Both the position numbers and the translations under genes were made by a program. The notes beneath the pieces are model-generated. The model worked only from the letters and a program-made list of their open reading frames with translations. It was not told the origin of the DNA and made no database searches. Shown in pieces: positions 33,822-42,462 of a stretch of DNA of 64,000 nucleotides. Where the stretch lies: the NCBI GenBank assembly GCA_031277685.1, contig JAITLV010000131.1, positions 62,001 to 126,000 on the forward strand, given 5' to 3'. This DNA is from Sphingobacterium sp. Its GTDB lineage: Bacteria; Bacteroidota; Bacteroidia; Sphingobacteriales; Sphingobacteriaceae. Numbering within the stretch: position 1 is the stretch's first letter; every line of letters starts with the position of its first letter.

Positions 33822-34811
33822 TTAAAACCGATTTAAAAGCTTAAAAATAAGATCAGCAGCCAATTTGGCTGTACGTGCATCAATATCAAAATATGGGTTT
33901 AATTCTGCAATGTCCACGGACTGTAAATTGGGCAAAGTAATAATCGTATGGTACAGGTCAAAAAACAGTTCATCTGGAACTATACCATTGAAAGCCAATG
34001 CACTAACACCAGGTGCATAGGCTGCTGCAAAAGCATCCAAATCAATAGTAAGATAAATATAATCCACTTGTTCGGCAAATAGCTGAATCTGTTGCCGGAT
34101 TTCATGGCGCTTATGCGAAACCAAATCTTTACGTTCAATAAGCTGAACATTCTTGGACTTTGCGTAATCCACAAGACCTTTTGTATTGCTGATTTCCTGT
34201 ATGCCGATCGCCAAATAATGAAAAGACTGGTTGATTCCCGCGCGTTCTTTTTCAATCTGATAAAACCCTGTCCCTGAATTTCCTTGTCCCATAGCAAGTT
34301 CACGCATATCCAAATGCGCATCAAGATTAATAATACCGATCTTTTTCCTATGATCCTCCAAAAAGCTCTTTATTCCAAGATAATGACCATAAGTTACCTC
34401 ATGTCCACCCCCCAATATCACCGGAAAGCCTCCTGCACGAAGAATGGATGACACAGCGTCGCCCAATGCCATTTGTGAAGACTCCAAATCACTATCTTTT
34501 AACAAAATATCACCTGCATCTTTAAGTTTAAGTTCAGATGAAAAATAAACAGGTAGGTTGGCGAGTACATTCCGTAGGGCAGCTGGCCCGTCCTTTGCAC
34601 CAACCCTTCCTTGATTCCGGCCAACACCTTCATCACTGCAAAACCCTAAAAACACCACCGAATGGTCCAAATTGGAATCTACAGACAAGTCTATGCAGTC
34701 CATCATCTGATGCCAGCGCATCCACGCTCTTGCCTCACCATCGACTCGCCCTTTCCACACCCCCTGATCTCCGCCGACATATAAGTCGCTCTGATTAAGT
34801 AAAGGATTCAT
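33822..34811 (-). CDS. hutG: Formimidoylglutamase HutG
   Basis: Last step of histidine breakdown: N-formimidoyl-glutamate to glutamate and formamide. A 329-residue arginase-fold enzyme with the Mn ligands visible in GGGHE, NLDAHLD and TIDLDAF. Its ATG overlaps the hutU stop by one base (TAATG), showing translational coupling. It closes the minus-strand operon hutH-hutI-hutU-hutG. Confidence 0.93.
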   Translation of the reverse strand: MNPLLNQSDLYVGGDQGVWKGRVDGEARAWMRWHQMMDCIDLSVDSNLDHSVVFLGFCSDEGVGRNQGRVGAKDGPAALRNVLANLPVYFSSELKLKDAGDILLKDSDLESSQMALGDAVSSILRAGGFPVILGGGHEVTYGHYLGIKSFLEDHRKKIGIINLDAHLDMRELAMGQGNSGTGFYQIEKERAGINQSFHYLAIGIQEISNTKGLVDYAKSKNVQLIERKDLVSHKRHEIRQQIQLFAEQVDYIYLTIDLDAFAAAYAPGVSALAFNGIVPDELFFDLYHTIITLPNLQSVDIAELNPYFDIDARTAKLAADLIFKLLNRF

Positions 34812-36829
34812 TAGTCTCCATTAAACAGTTCATCAATAATGTGATCGTCTACCACTTGCGCACGGGTCACTTGTAGTGTCTGATTACTTGCCATCGCATT
34901 ATCCAATGCTTGATTTGCTTCTTTGTTACGCGCCCAGGCACGTCTTGCGATACCATTGTTCACATCAAAATACAACATTTTTTCCAATTTAACTGCTGCT
35001 GATGATGAGCCGTCAAGCAGCAGCCCGAAGCCGCCGTTGATGACCTCCCCCCAGCCTACACCACCACCATTGTGGATAGAGACCCACGTCGCCCCTCTAA
35101 AACTATCACCGATAACATTATGAATCGCCATATCCGCTGTAAACCGGCTACCATCATAAATATTACTGGTCTCCCGGTAAGGAGAATCAGTACCGCTAAC
35201 GTCGTGATGATCTCGCCCCAAAACGACCGGACCAGCCAGCTCACCTTTCCGAACAGCTTCATTAAATGCTTTAGCAATAGCTATACGCCCATTGGAATCT
35301 GCATACAGTATACGGGCCTGCGATCCGACAACTAACTTATTCTTTCCCGCCTCCTTAATCCATTGTATATTATCCAGCATCTGCTGCTGGATCTCTTTTG
35401 GCGCAATAGCTCCCAGTGCAGTCAATACATCCATTGCAAGCTGATCTGTTTTTTCCAGATCAGCAGGCTCCCCGGACGTGCAGACCCAACGAAACGGTCC
35501 AAAACCGTAATCAAAGCACATGGGGCCTAAAATATCCTGAACATAAGAGGGATAGCGGAATGCATCCGCCTCAGCATCCCATATTGCTGCTCCGGCACGG
35601 CTACTTTCCAATAGGAAAGCATTGCCATAGTCAAAAAAATAGGTTCCCTTAGCCACATGTTTGTGAATAGCATCTACATGCCGAACCAAGGTTTCCTGAA
35701 CAGCTTGTTTAAATTTATCGGGATCAGTCGCCATCAACGCATTGGATTCCTCAAAGGACAATCCCATCGGATAGTAACCCCCTGACCATGGATTGTGGAG
35801 TGAAGTCTGATCGGATCCAACAGTCACATAAACATCCTCCCGGTCAAAGGCTTCCCAGACCTCCACAATATTGCCGATATAGGCAAAGGATATTGTCTGC
35901 TTTTTATCCATCGCCGTACGAACTTGCTCCACCAACTTTGCAATATCATCAACGAGCACATCTACCCAGCCCTGCGCATGCCTTTTTTTTGCTGCTGCCG
36001 GATTAACTTCAGCACAAACAGTAATGCAGCCTGCAATATTCCCTGCTTTCGGCTGTGCACCGCTCATCCCTCCCAGGCCGGAAGTCAAAAACACCTTTCC
36101 CTGAATAGAATCTCCGGCGGCTAGTTTTCGACGAAAGGCGTTCATGACCGTAATCGTAGTCCCGTGAACAATACCCTGCGGCCCAATATACATATAGGAA
36201 CCTGCGGTCATTTGCCCATACTGGGTGACTCCAAGCGCATTATAGCGCTCCCAATCATCTGGCTTAGAATAATTCGGAATCATCATGCCATTGCTGACAA
36301 CAACACGTGGAGCGTGTTCTGAAGATGGAAACAGTCCCATGGGGTGCCCGCTGTACATATGCAAGGTCTGCTCGTCTGTCATCTGCGAAAGGTAATGCAT
36401 TGTCAGACGATATTGGGCCCAATTCTGAAAAACTGCTCCGTTTCCACCGTAGGTAATCAGTTCATGGGGATGCTGGGCTACTGCCGGATCCAGGTTGTTT
36501 TGGATCATTAGCATGATAGCCGCAGCTTGCTTACTTTTGGCCGGATAAGCAGCTATTGGACGCGCATACATGGCATAGTCGGGTCTAAAACGATACATGT
36601 AAATCCTTCCATAATCCCGTAATTCTGTCAAAAACTCTGTCGCCAGTTCCTCATGCCATGATTTGGGAAAATAACGAAGCGCATTCCGAACTGCCAATTT
36701 TTCTTCTTTCTCTGAAAGAATATCTTTACGTCGTGGCGCATGACTAACCGTCGGGTCACGTTCTATCTTGGGTGGTAGTTGTGAAGGAATACCCTCCGCC
36801 ACAATACGACTAAATGTCTTGTCCATCAT
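34811..36829 (-). CDS. hutU: Urocanate hydratase HutU
   Basis: Turns urocanate into imidazolonepropionate using NAD+ as a catalytic cofactor. The core signatures are clear: ITYGGNGAVFQNWAQYRL, MYSGHPMGLFPS, GLGGMSGAQPKAGNIAGC and SGTDSPYRETSNIYDGS. The ATG at 36829 overlaps the hutI stop by four bases (ATGA) and gives 672 residues; an earlier in-frame ATG at 36865 lies inside hutI. It is longer than the 555-residue proteobacterial form and matches the long form I recall from Bacteroidota. Confidence 0.94.
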   Translation of the reverse strand: MMDKTFSRIVAEGIPSQLPPKIERDPTVSHAPRRKDILSEKEEKLAVRNALRYFPKSWHEELATEFLTELRDYGRIYMYRFRPDYAMYARPIAAYPAKSKQAAAIMLMIQNNLDPAVAQHPHELITYGGNGAVFQNWAQYRLTMHYLSQMTDEQTLHMYSGHPMGLFPSSEHAPRVVVSNGMMIPNYSKPDDWERYNALGVTQYGQMTAGSYMYIGPQGIVHGTTITVMNAFRRKLAAGDSIQGKVFLTSGLGGMSGAQPKAGNIAGCITVCAEVNPAAAKKRHAQGWVDVLVDDIAKLVEQVRTAMDKKQTISFAYIGNIVEVWEAFDREDVYVTVGSDQTSLHNPWSGGYYPMGLSFEESNALMATDPDKFKQAVQETLVRHVDAIHKHVAKGTYFFDYGNAFLLESSRAGAAIWDAEADAFRYPSYVQDILGPMCFDYGFGPFRWVCTSGEPADLEKTDQLAMDVLTALGAIAPKEIQQQMLDNIQWIKEAGKNKLVVGSQARILYADSNGRIAIAKAFNEAVRKGELAGPVVLGRDHHDVSGTDSPYRETSNIYDGSRFTADMAIHNVIGDSFRGATWVSIHNGGGVGWGEVINGGFGLLLDGSSSAAVKLEKMLYFDVNNGIARRAWARNKEANQALDNAMASNQTLQVTRAQVVDDHIIDELFNGD

Positions 36830-38079
36830 CTTTTGGTTGAAAATACTTGCTCCCCGTTTTTCCATACAGCTGAAGGCTGCAAACTTCCCTGGTAGTAAGT
36901 AATATTTTGATAATTATCAGTCTCAAATAAAATAAAATCCGCACGCATCCCAGCAACTAGCTTACCACGATCATGCAAATTCAAAGCATGTGCCGCACGA
37001 AAAGTCAATGCGGATAAAATCTCGGCATTGCTTAGTTTTTCCATCGTGGCCAGTATGCAGGCACTTGTCAGCAACTGTCCAATAGGTGCGGAACCAGGAT
37101 TCCAGTCGCTTGCAATCGCGAGGCAGGCACCAGCATCCAGTAATTTACGTGCTGGTGTGAAAGCACAACCGATACCAATTGATGCTGCCGGCAATGCTAC
37201 TGCTACAGTATCTGACTGTGCCAAAAGCTCAATTTCGACCGCTGTAGACGCTTCAAGGTGATCAGCGGATCGTGCTCCTAATTCCACCGCAACTTGACTG
37301 CCTGAGGTACTGAACTGATCCGCATGAACCGTTAAATCAAAGCCCATTTCTTTGGCCCGTTGCAAATACGGTCTGATCGTTTCGGCGTCAAATGCTGTCT
37401 TCTCAATAAAAGCATCCACGCGGTTAGCCAGCTGCTGTGCTTTCAACTCGGGAAAGAGCGTTGCCTCCATCAAATCAAGGTAATCTTTCGCGGATCCTTT
37501 GTAATCTCGGGGCAACATATGGGCGGCCAAACAGGTGGGTATCAGGTCCGCAGCAGTCTGTGTATTGGCTCTCTTTATGGCACGCAGAATCTTAAGTTCT
37601 TCTTCAACCTGAAGGCCATAACCACTTTTAACTTCAACAGTTGTAATACCTTGAGCCAACAAAAATGCCGCACGGTTGACAGTAAGCTGCACCAGATCCT
37701 CCTCGGTACAGATCCTGGTCTGGGACACTGTACTCCAGATACCACCGCCTGCCTCAGCAATTTCCAGATAGGAAGAACCTGCGTTTCGAAGCGCAAAATC
37801 ATTTGCCCGCTGTCCTGCATAGCTAATATGTGTATGACAGTCAACAAAACCCGGCAAAGCGACCTGATCCCCTTCCAGCTGAATAACAGTCGCTTTTTCC
37901 TGCCATTTTTTACATAGATCATCAAAGTCTCCGACTTCCTGAATAAGTCCACCTGCTACCAGCATTCCCCCATGCGCAATAACCTGTAATTTAGTATCCT
38001 TTATCGCGCCCTTCAAAGGAATATGTTCCATGGTTACCAACTGTCTTAAAGGGCCTATAAGTTTTAGATCTTTTTCCAT
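36826..38079 (-). CDS. hutI: Imidazolonepropionase HutI
   Basis: Hydrolyses imidazolonepropionate to formimidoylglutamate. A 417-residue amidohydrolase with metal motif DCHTHISYAGQR, the family loop GGGIWSTV, VEVKSGYGL, TVHADQF and ASDWNPGSAP. It lies 11 bp after hutH and couples to hutU by a four-base overlap. Confidence 0.95.
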   Translation of the reverse strand: MEKDLKLIGPLRQLVTMEHIPLKGAIKDTKLQVIAHGGMLVAGGLIQEVGDFDDLCKKWQEKATVIQLEGDQVALPGFVDCHTHISYAGQRANDFALRNAGSSYLEIAEAGGGIWSTVSQTRICTEEDLVQLTVNRAAFLLAQGITTVEVKSGYGLQVEEELKILRAIKRANTQTAADLIPTCLAAHMLPRDYKGSAKDYLDLMEATLFPELKAQQLANRVDAFIEKTAFDAETIRPYLQRAKEMGFDLTVHADQFSTSGSQVAVELGARSADHLEASTAVEIELLAQSDTVAVALPAASIGIGCAFTPARKLLDAGACLAIASDWNPGSAPIGQLLTSACILATMEKLSNAEILSALTFRAAHALNLHDRGKLVAGMRADFILFETDNYQNITYYQGSLQPSAVWKNGEQVFSTKR

Positions 38080-38090
38080 TCCCAGTGTTT

Positions 38091-39653
38091 TTAAAATGTA
38101 TCAAAACGCGCTGCCAACGACGCCATTTCCGCATGTAAGGGGTTTGCCTGCTGCCGTAAGCTAACAAGTTCACCCGATTTGACCAGCTGCAGTGCATTTG
38201 TCAGCAAATCTTCCATGGGTTGATCCGATTCAATATGTGGAATGACGGTTCGTATACGTTCATGAACAGCTTCCAATGCTGCTGTAGACTGCAATGGAAG
38301 ATGATAATCTTTCGCCTGTGCCGCGCACAACAACTCAATACTCAGTATTTTATCTACATTATCTATTACTTGCAGTAATTTTCGGCCTGAAATAGATCCC
38401 ATGCTCACATGATCTTCCTGTCCTAGTGATGTGGGTATGCTATCTGCACTAGCAGGAAAACACAATCCTTTATTTTCACTTGCAATAGCCGCTGTACTGT
38501 ATTGAAGAATCATAAATCCAGAATTGAGTCCAGTTGATTTCATCAACAACTTAGGCACCCCATTGGTTTGTCCTTCTAAGGATAAATATACCCGACGGTC
38601 AGCTATATTTCCGATTTCCGAGACGGCAAGTGTTGCGTAGTCTAAAGGCAGGGCAATGGATTGTCCATGAAAACTGCCGCCACTGATCGTCAACTCATCA
38701 TTAATAATAACCGGATTATCTGTTACCGAATTGATTTCTAATTCAATCGTATCTTTCAGATGAAGCCAAGCATTACGTGAAGCACCATGAACCTGTGGGA
38801 TACAACGTAAAGAATATGGATCCTGAACGCGGGAACAATTCTTATGGCTTTCTAAGATAGATGAGCCATAGAGTAAAGCGTAGATATTCGATGCGACATA
38901 GCGGTTCCCTGCATGTGGGCGGAGCTGATGCAATTCGGAAAAGAAAGGTTTTATGGATCCATTCAATCCTTCAATCATCAATGCGGCGATAATATCCGCA
39001 TTTTGAAGCAGCCTATTGAACTCGCTGACCGCTTTTACCCCATGGGCTGCCATAAATTGTGTCCCATTGATCAGTGCTAAGCCCTCTTTTGCGCCTAATT
39101 GAACAGGTTTTAATCCATGTTGTGTCAGAATCGTCTCCGTGTTGTAAACCTCACCATTGACTTGCACTTTACCCAATCCAATCAAGGGTAGGAAAAGGTG
39201 GGATAAGGGTGCCAAATCACCCGATGCACCAACAGACCCCTGCTTGGGAACTACCGGAATGACATCATGTTCAATATGCCAAATAATACGTTCTAGCGTG
39301 CCGTACTGAATGCCCGAAAACCCCTTCGCCAAGGCATGAACCTTCAATATAAGCATCAACTTGGCCAAATCATTGGCAATAGGCTCACCCAGCCCCACTG
39401 CATGACTCTTCAAAATATTTTCCTGTAATACTTGGGTCTGATCCGCATCGATCAATGTTGTGCAAAGGGGCCCAAAACCGGTGTTAATACCATACACAAC
39501 TTGCCCGCGTTCGACAATCTGCCGCACATAAGCTGCGCTTTGATCGATCGTAGTTTTCACTTCCGCAGTAATCTCCCCTTTAATGTCACCCTTTGCTATT
39601 GCCAAAGCAATGGAACAGGTTAAATGTCCACTGCCGTATAAAAATTTTTCCAT
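38091..39653 (-). CDS. hutH: Histidine ammonia-lyase HutH
   Basis: First step of the pathway: histidine to urocanate and ammonia. The 520-residue protein has the self-forming MIO cofactor triad Ala143-Ser144-Gly145 in GSVGASGDLAPLSH, plus YGINTGFG and EGLALINGTQ. It is the first gene of the hut operon and divergent from a LysR gene 76 bp away. Confidence 0.95.
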   Translation of the reverse strand: MEKFLYGSGHLTCSIALAIAKGDIKGEITAEVKTTIDQSAAYVRQIVERGQVVYGINTGFGPLCTTLIDADQTQVLQENILKSHAVGLGEPIANDLAKLMLILKVHALAKGFSGIQYGTLERIIWHIEHDVIPVVPKQGSVGASGDLAPLSHLFLPLIGLGKVQVNGEVYNTETILTQHGLKPVQLGAKEGLALINGTQFMAAHGVKAVSEFNRLLQNADIIAALMIEGLNGSIKPFFSELHQLRPHAGNRYVASNIYALLYGSSILESHKNCSRVQDPYSLRCIPQVHGASRNAWLHLKDTIELEINSVTDNPVIINDELTISGGSFHGQSIALPLDYATLAVSEIGNIADRRVYLSLEGQTNGVPKLLMKSTGLNSGFMILQYSTAAIASENKGLCFPASADSIPTSLGQEDHVSMGSISGRKLLQVIDNVDKILSIELLCAAQAKDYHLPLQSTAALEAVHERIRTVIPHIESDQPMEDLLTNALQLVKSGELVSLRQQANPLHAEMASLAARFDTF

Positions 39654-39710
39654 TGTTATAAAGCTTTTACCAAATTTAGCCGCTATATTTAATAATTAGA
39701 AATACCATTT

Positions 39711-39728
39711 TTATCATCAATTGATAAC
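39711..39728. promoter_or_regulatory. Possible operator between hutH and the LysR gene
   Basis: TTATCA-TCAAT-TGATAA is an inverted repeat in the 76-bp spacer between the divergent hutH and LysR genes, where a LysR-type regulator would bind to control both itself and the hut operon. It overlaps the LysR start region, consistent with autorepression. Confidence 0.45.
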
Positions 39729-39729
39729 C

Positions 39730-40644
39730 ATGAATTATCAGATAGAACTTAGACATCTTCTTTATTTCAAAGTATTGGCCGAGGAGCTACATTTCAGAAA
39801 AGCGGCTGAAAGGCTATTTATTGCCCAACCTGGGCTTAGCAGGCAGATTAAGCAGCTGGAAGAAAACTATGGCGTTGTATTGTTCGAACGTAATAAACGA
39901 AACGTTTCACTGACCGAGGCGGGCATCTATCTTTTTGAAGAAGTAAGAACGTTATTTAGGCATTTAGATCAAATGGAAACACAGCTCCAGAGTTTGGCCA
40001 ACGGCAAGATCAGCACCCTAAAATTGGGCTTTATCGGTTCGGCAGTACAAACTATACTACCCCAATTATTGATCAATCTCAAACAAAATCAACCCGACAT
40101 TGAGCTTTCTTTGCATGAGCTGGCCAATGAAGTGCAATTAGAGCTTATCCAAAAGAAGGAACTCGACTTTGGTTTTGTCCGTCTATCCGAAATTCCAATC
40201 GGTCTACACAGTATTCCAATCCATACCGAACATTTCAGTCTGGTACTGCCCAACAACCATCCCTTATTAACACAGAAAAAGCCGGATTTATACACATTAA
40301 AGGATGAATCATTTATTTTATTTTCAAAAAATTACAGTCATTCTTATTATGATCTGGTCATGAGCATTTTTCAAGATCATCAATTCACACCAAAAGTCAC
40401 ATTACGTACCGTTAATGCATTGACGATATTCAATATGGTTGCTCAAGGACTCGGCGTAGCGATTGTACCTGCTTCTTTAAAAAATGGTTATCAAGTTGAT
40501 GTAGGTTTTCTCGAACTGGAAAACTTGCCCCAACGAACGACTTTATCCCTGGTATGGAATGCCGAAAATCGAAATCCGGGAATACCCTTTGTCTTGGACA
40601 TTATTGCTTCCCAAGGCTTAAAAACCATTCAAATGGAAAGCTAG
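39730..40644 (+). CDS. LysR-family regulator, probably of the hut operon
   Basis: A 304-residue LysR protein from the ATG at 39730 (a TTG at 39721 is in frame but less likely). The N-terminal winged HTH is typical (LLYFKVLAEELHFRKAAERLFIAQPGLSRQIKQLE), followed by a two-lobed effector domain (TLKLGFIGSAVQTILPQLL). Its divergent position suggests it senses histidine or urocanate and controls hutHIUG. LysR control of hut is unlike the HutC or HutP systems known elsewhere. Confidence 0.92.
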   Translation: MNYQIELRHLLYFKVLAEELHFRKAAERLFIAQPGLSRQIKQLEENYGVVLFERNKRNVSLTEAGIYLFEEVRTLFRHLDQMETQLQSLANGKISTLKLGFIGSAVQTILPQLLINLKQNQPDIELSLHELANEVQLELIQKKELDFGFVRLSEIPIGLHSIPIHTEHFSLVLPNNHPLLTQKKPDLYTLKDESFILFSKNYSHSYYDLVMSIFQDHQFTPKVTLRTVNALTIFNMVAQGLGVAIVPASLKNGYQVDVGFLELENLPQRTTLSLVWNAENRNPGIPFVLDIIASQGLKTIQMES

Positions 40645-40705
40645 TCTTTTTTATCGTGGAAATATTTGATATATTTACTTGACTATATATTTAAAAATAT
40701 AAATT

Positions 40706-40996
40706 ATGATTTTAGAAGTAGCCGTACTACAAATTATCGAGGGACAACAGTCTAATTTCGAACGTGATTATCAAACTGCTTGCCAGTATATCAGCGCCAG
40801 CAAAGGTTATATTACACATTCGCTCCGCAAATGCATTGAAAAGGATAATCAATACATCCTATTAGTCGAATGGGAAACGTTGGAGGATCATACGATAGGT
40901 TTTAAAGAATCCCAGCTATTTAAGGAATGGGAAAAACTATTGCATCACTACTACGATCCATTCCCTACCGTTGAGCACTATGAAGTGTTAAAATAG
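40706..40996 (+). CDS. ABM-domain monooxygenase-like protein
   Basis: A 96-residue dimeric ferredoxin-like fold protein of the antibiotic-biosynthesis-monooxygenase type (LQIIEGQQSNFERDYQ, GYITHSLRKCIEKDNQYILLVEWETLEDH). Such proteins include quinol oxygenases and haem-degrading enzymes, but many have no known activity. It lies 61 bp after the LysR gene on the same strand. Confidence 0.85.
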   Translation: MILEVAVLQIIEGQQSNFERDYQTACQYISASKGYITHSLRKCIEKDNQYILLVEWETLEDHTIGFKESQLFKEWEKLLHHYYDPFPTVEHYEVLK

Positions 40997-41028
40997 CTTT
41001 TTTATCCATCTTTCTCAATAATATCTAC

Positions 41029-41087
41029 TACCTTTGTAGAAATTTTAAACTCAACTTTTAACCCCTATAAAGTCCTGGACTTTATAG
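41029..41087 (+). promoter_or_regulatory. luxS promoter and leader hairpin
   Basis: TACCTTTG at 41029-41036 matches the Bacteroidota -7 element. In the leader, CTATAAAGTC (41065-41074) and GACTTTATAG (41078-41087) form a ten-pair hairpin with a three-base loop, sixteen bases before the luxS ATG. No known SAM or SAH riboswitch is recognisable, but the hairpin could affect translation. Confidence 0.55.
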
Positions 41088-41103
41088 CAATGTACTGAAC
41101 AAG

Positions 41104-41610
41104 ATGTATACTAAAGAAAAAGCAAAAGTAAATAGTTTCACGGTAGATCATACCAAATTGAAACAAGGGATATATGCCAAGGCTTCCAATACCAATACGA
41201 GCAATATTGAAAGCTATACAACATACGATATCCGCATGATTCGACCAAATTCTCCGGAACGTATGTTGTCACCGGAAGTCATGCATACATTGGAGCATTG
41301 TTTTGCGACTGAAATTAGAACAATTTTAGGTGACGAAGTTATCTACGTTGGCCCAATGGGATGTTGTACGGGATTCTATGTGGTGCTGGCGGGTACAGAT
41401 AGAACGCCTCAGGCTGTCGCAGAATTGATGAAAGAGGTCTTGGAAACTGTCTTGACCGAAGGGTACGAAGTTCCTTTTCAAAATCCGATCAGTTGTGGAA
41501 ACTATACGTTTATGGACTTCGCTTCATCAAAACAAGCCTGTGTTAATTTCTTGCATTTGATCAATGCCGGAGAACTCGCTTTCGAATACCCTTATATTGA
41601 AGAAAATTAA
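41104..41610 (+). CDS. luxS: S-ribosylhomocysteine lyase LuxS
   Basis: Splits S-ribosylhomocysteine into homocysteine and DPD, the precursor of autoinducer 2. The Fe/Zn ligands are His61 and His65 (HTLEH) and Cys131 (SCGNY). The catalytic Cys is Cys87 in GPMGCCTGFY; the extra Cys at 88 replaces the usual Arg or Gln. At 168 residues it is full length. It is directly followed by the nucleosidase that makes its substrate. Confidence 0.96.
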   Translation: MYTKEKAKVNSFTVDHTKLKQGIYAKASNTNTSNIESYTTYDIRMIRPNSPERMLSPEVMHTLEHCFATEIRTILGDEVIYVGPMGCCTGFYVVLAGTDRTPQAVAELMKEVLETVLTEGYEVPFQNPISCGNYTFMDFASSKQACVNFLHLINAGELAFEYPYIEEN

Positions 41611-42255
41611 ATGATTCTTAACAAAGAGACTGAAACAATCATCCTGGTAGCAAATAAAAATGAATTGTCTTTTACTACCGATAACAAATCAACCATCGTC
41701 TATGAAATAGGCGTTGGAAAAGTCAATGCACTGCTTTCTTTAGCCACGCTTTATGAAGATATTAAGGCGCTGGGAATTACCCCTGTCCTACTCAATGTCG
41801 GTACGATAGGCTGTACACGGCACCCAATTGGTCATGTACTGTACCCAAGCCACTATGCACAGGGTGATGCCTATACAGATGGATTCTTTTTAGAGAATAC
41901 TCTTTTCCTTAAAGGACAAGGGACGATCGAATCGGTGTCAATTGACGAATTTAGCTATGAGGATGCCTTGTTGACATCCGATCGCTTTATCAATGTAAAT
42001 TCAGCTTTCTACCAAGATATCAAACATCTTAATCCATTGGCCTTTGATATGGAGTCTTATGCCCTTGCGAATTTCTGCCGGCTTAAAAACCTGCCTTTCC
42101 ACAGTATTAAGATCGTTTCAGATAATTGCGATGGCACTGTAAAAGACTGGGAAAGTATACTTGGCGAGATTTCCGGACGATTGGGAACAATCTTAAATGA
42201 ATTTATGCGCGATCGGATCGCCAAAGAAAAAATAAACGTACCGAGTATTTCATAA
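41611..42255 (+). CDS. MTA/SAH nucleosidase-like protein (phosphorylase superfamily)
   Basis: A 214-residue protein whose ATG touches the luxS stop codon. Superfamily motifs are present: YEIGVGKVNA, LLNVGTIGC, FDMESYALA (the ribose-binding Met-Glu) and KIVSDN (the base-binding Asp). Together with LuxS it would form the two-step detoxification of S-adenosylhomocysteine. It is diverged from E. coli Pfs, so the assignment rests partly on context. Confidence 0.85.
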   Translation: MILNKETETIILVANKNELSFTTDNKSTIVYEIGVGKVNALLSLATLYEDIKALGITPVLLNVGTIGCTRHPIGHVLYPSHYAQGDAYTDGFFLENTLFLKGQGTIESVSIDEFSYEDALLTSDRFINVNSAFYQDIKHLNPLAFDMESYALANFCRLKNLPFHSIKIVSDNCDGTVKDWESILGEISGRLGTILNEFMRDRIAKEKINVPSIS

Positions 42256-42268
42256 CATGAAACGCCGT

Positions 42269-42308
42269 AAAAAAAAGACCTGTAGTAATTACTACAGGTC
42301 TTTTTTTT
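42269..42308. terminator. Perfect palindromic terminator after the nucleosidase gene
   Basis: GACCTGTAGTAA with its exact complement, flanked by eight A and eight T, fourteen bases after the stop. Confidence 0.9.
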
Positions 42309-42462
42309 ACCCTTTAGCTACACTATAGCCCTCCTACCGATCTTATTTGAATTAATCAAAACGATTTCCACCCGGGACCTGTTTTATTAAGTAAATGCAT
42401 ATCCTTCATGGTGATATGCATTTCAACTCCTCTAAAAGCAAGTAAATCGATCTAATATTTTT

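Noticed and set aside
37360..37917. Plus-strand ORF of 185 codons opposite hutI
   Set aside because: It is a shadow of the well-supported hutI frame, with no motif of its own.
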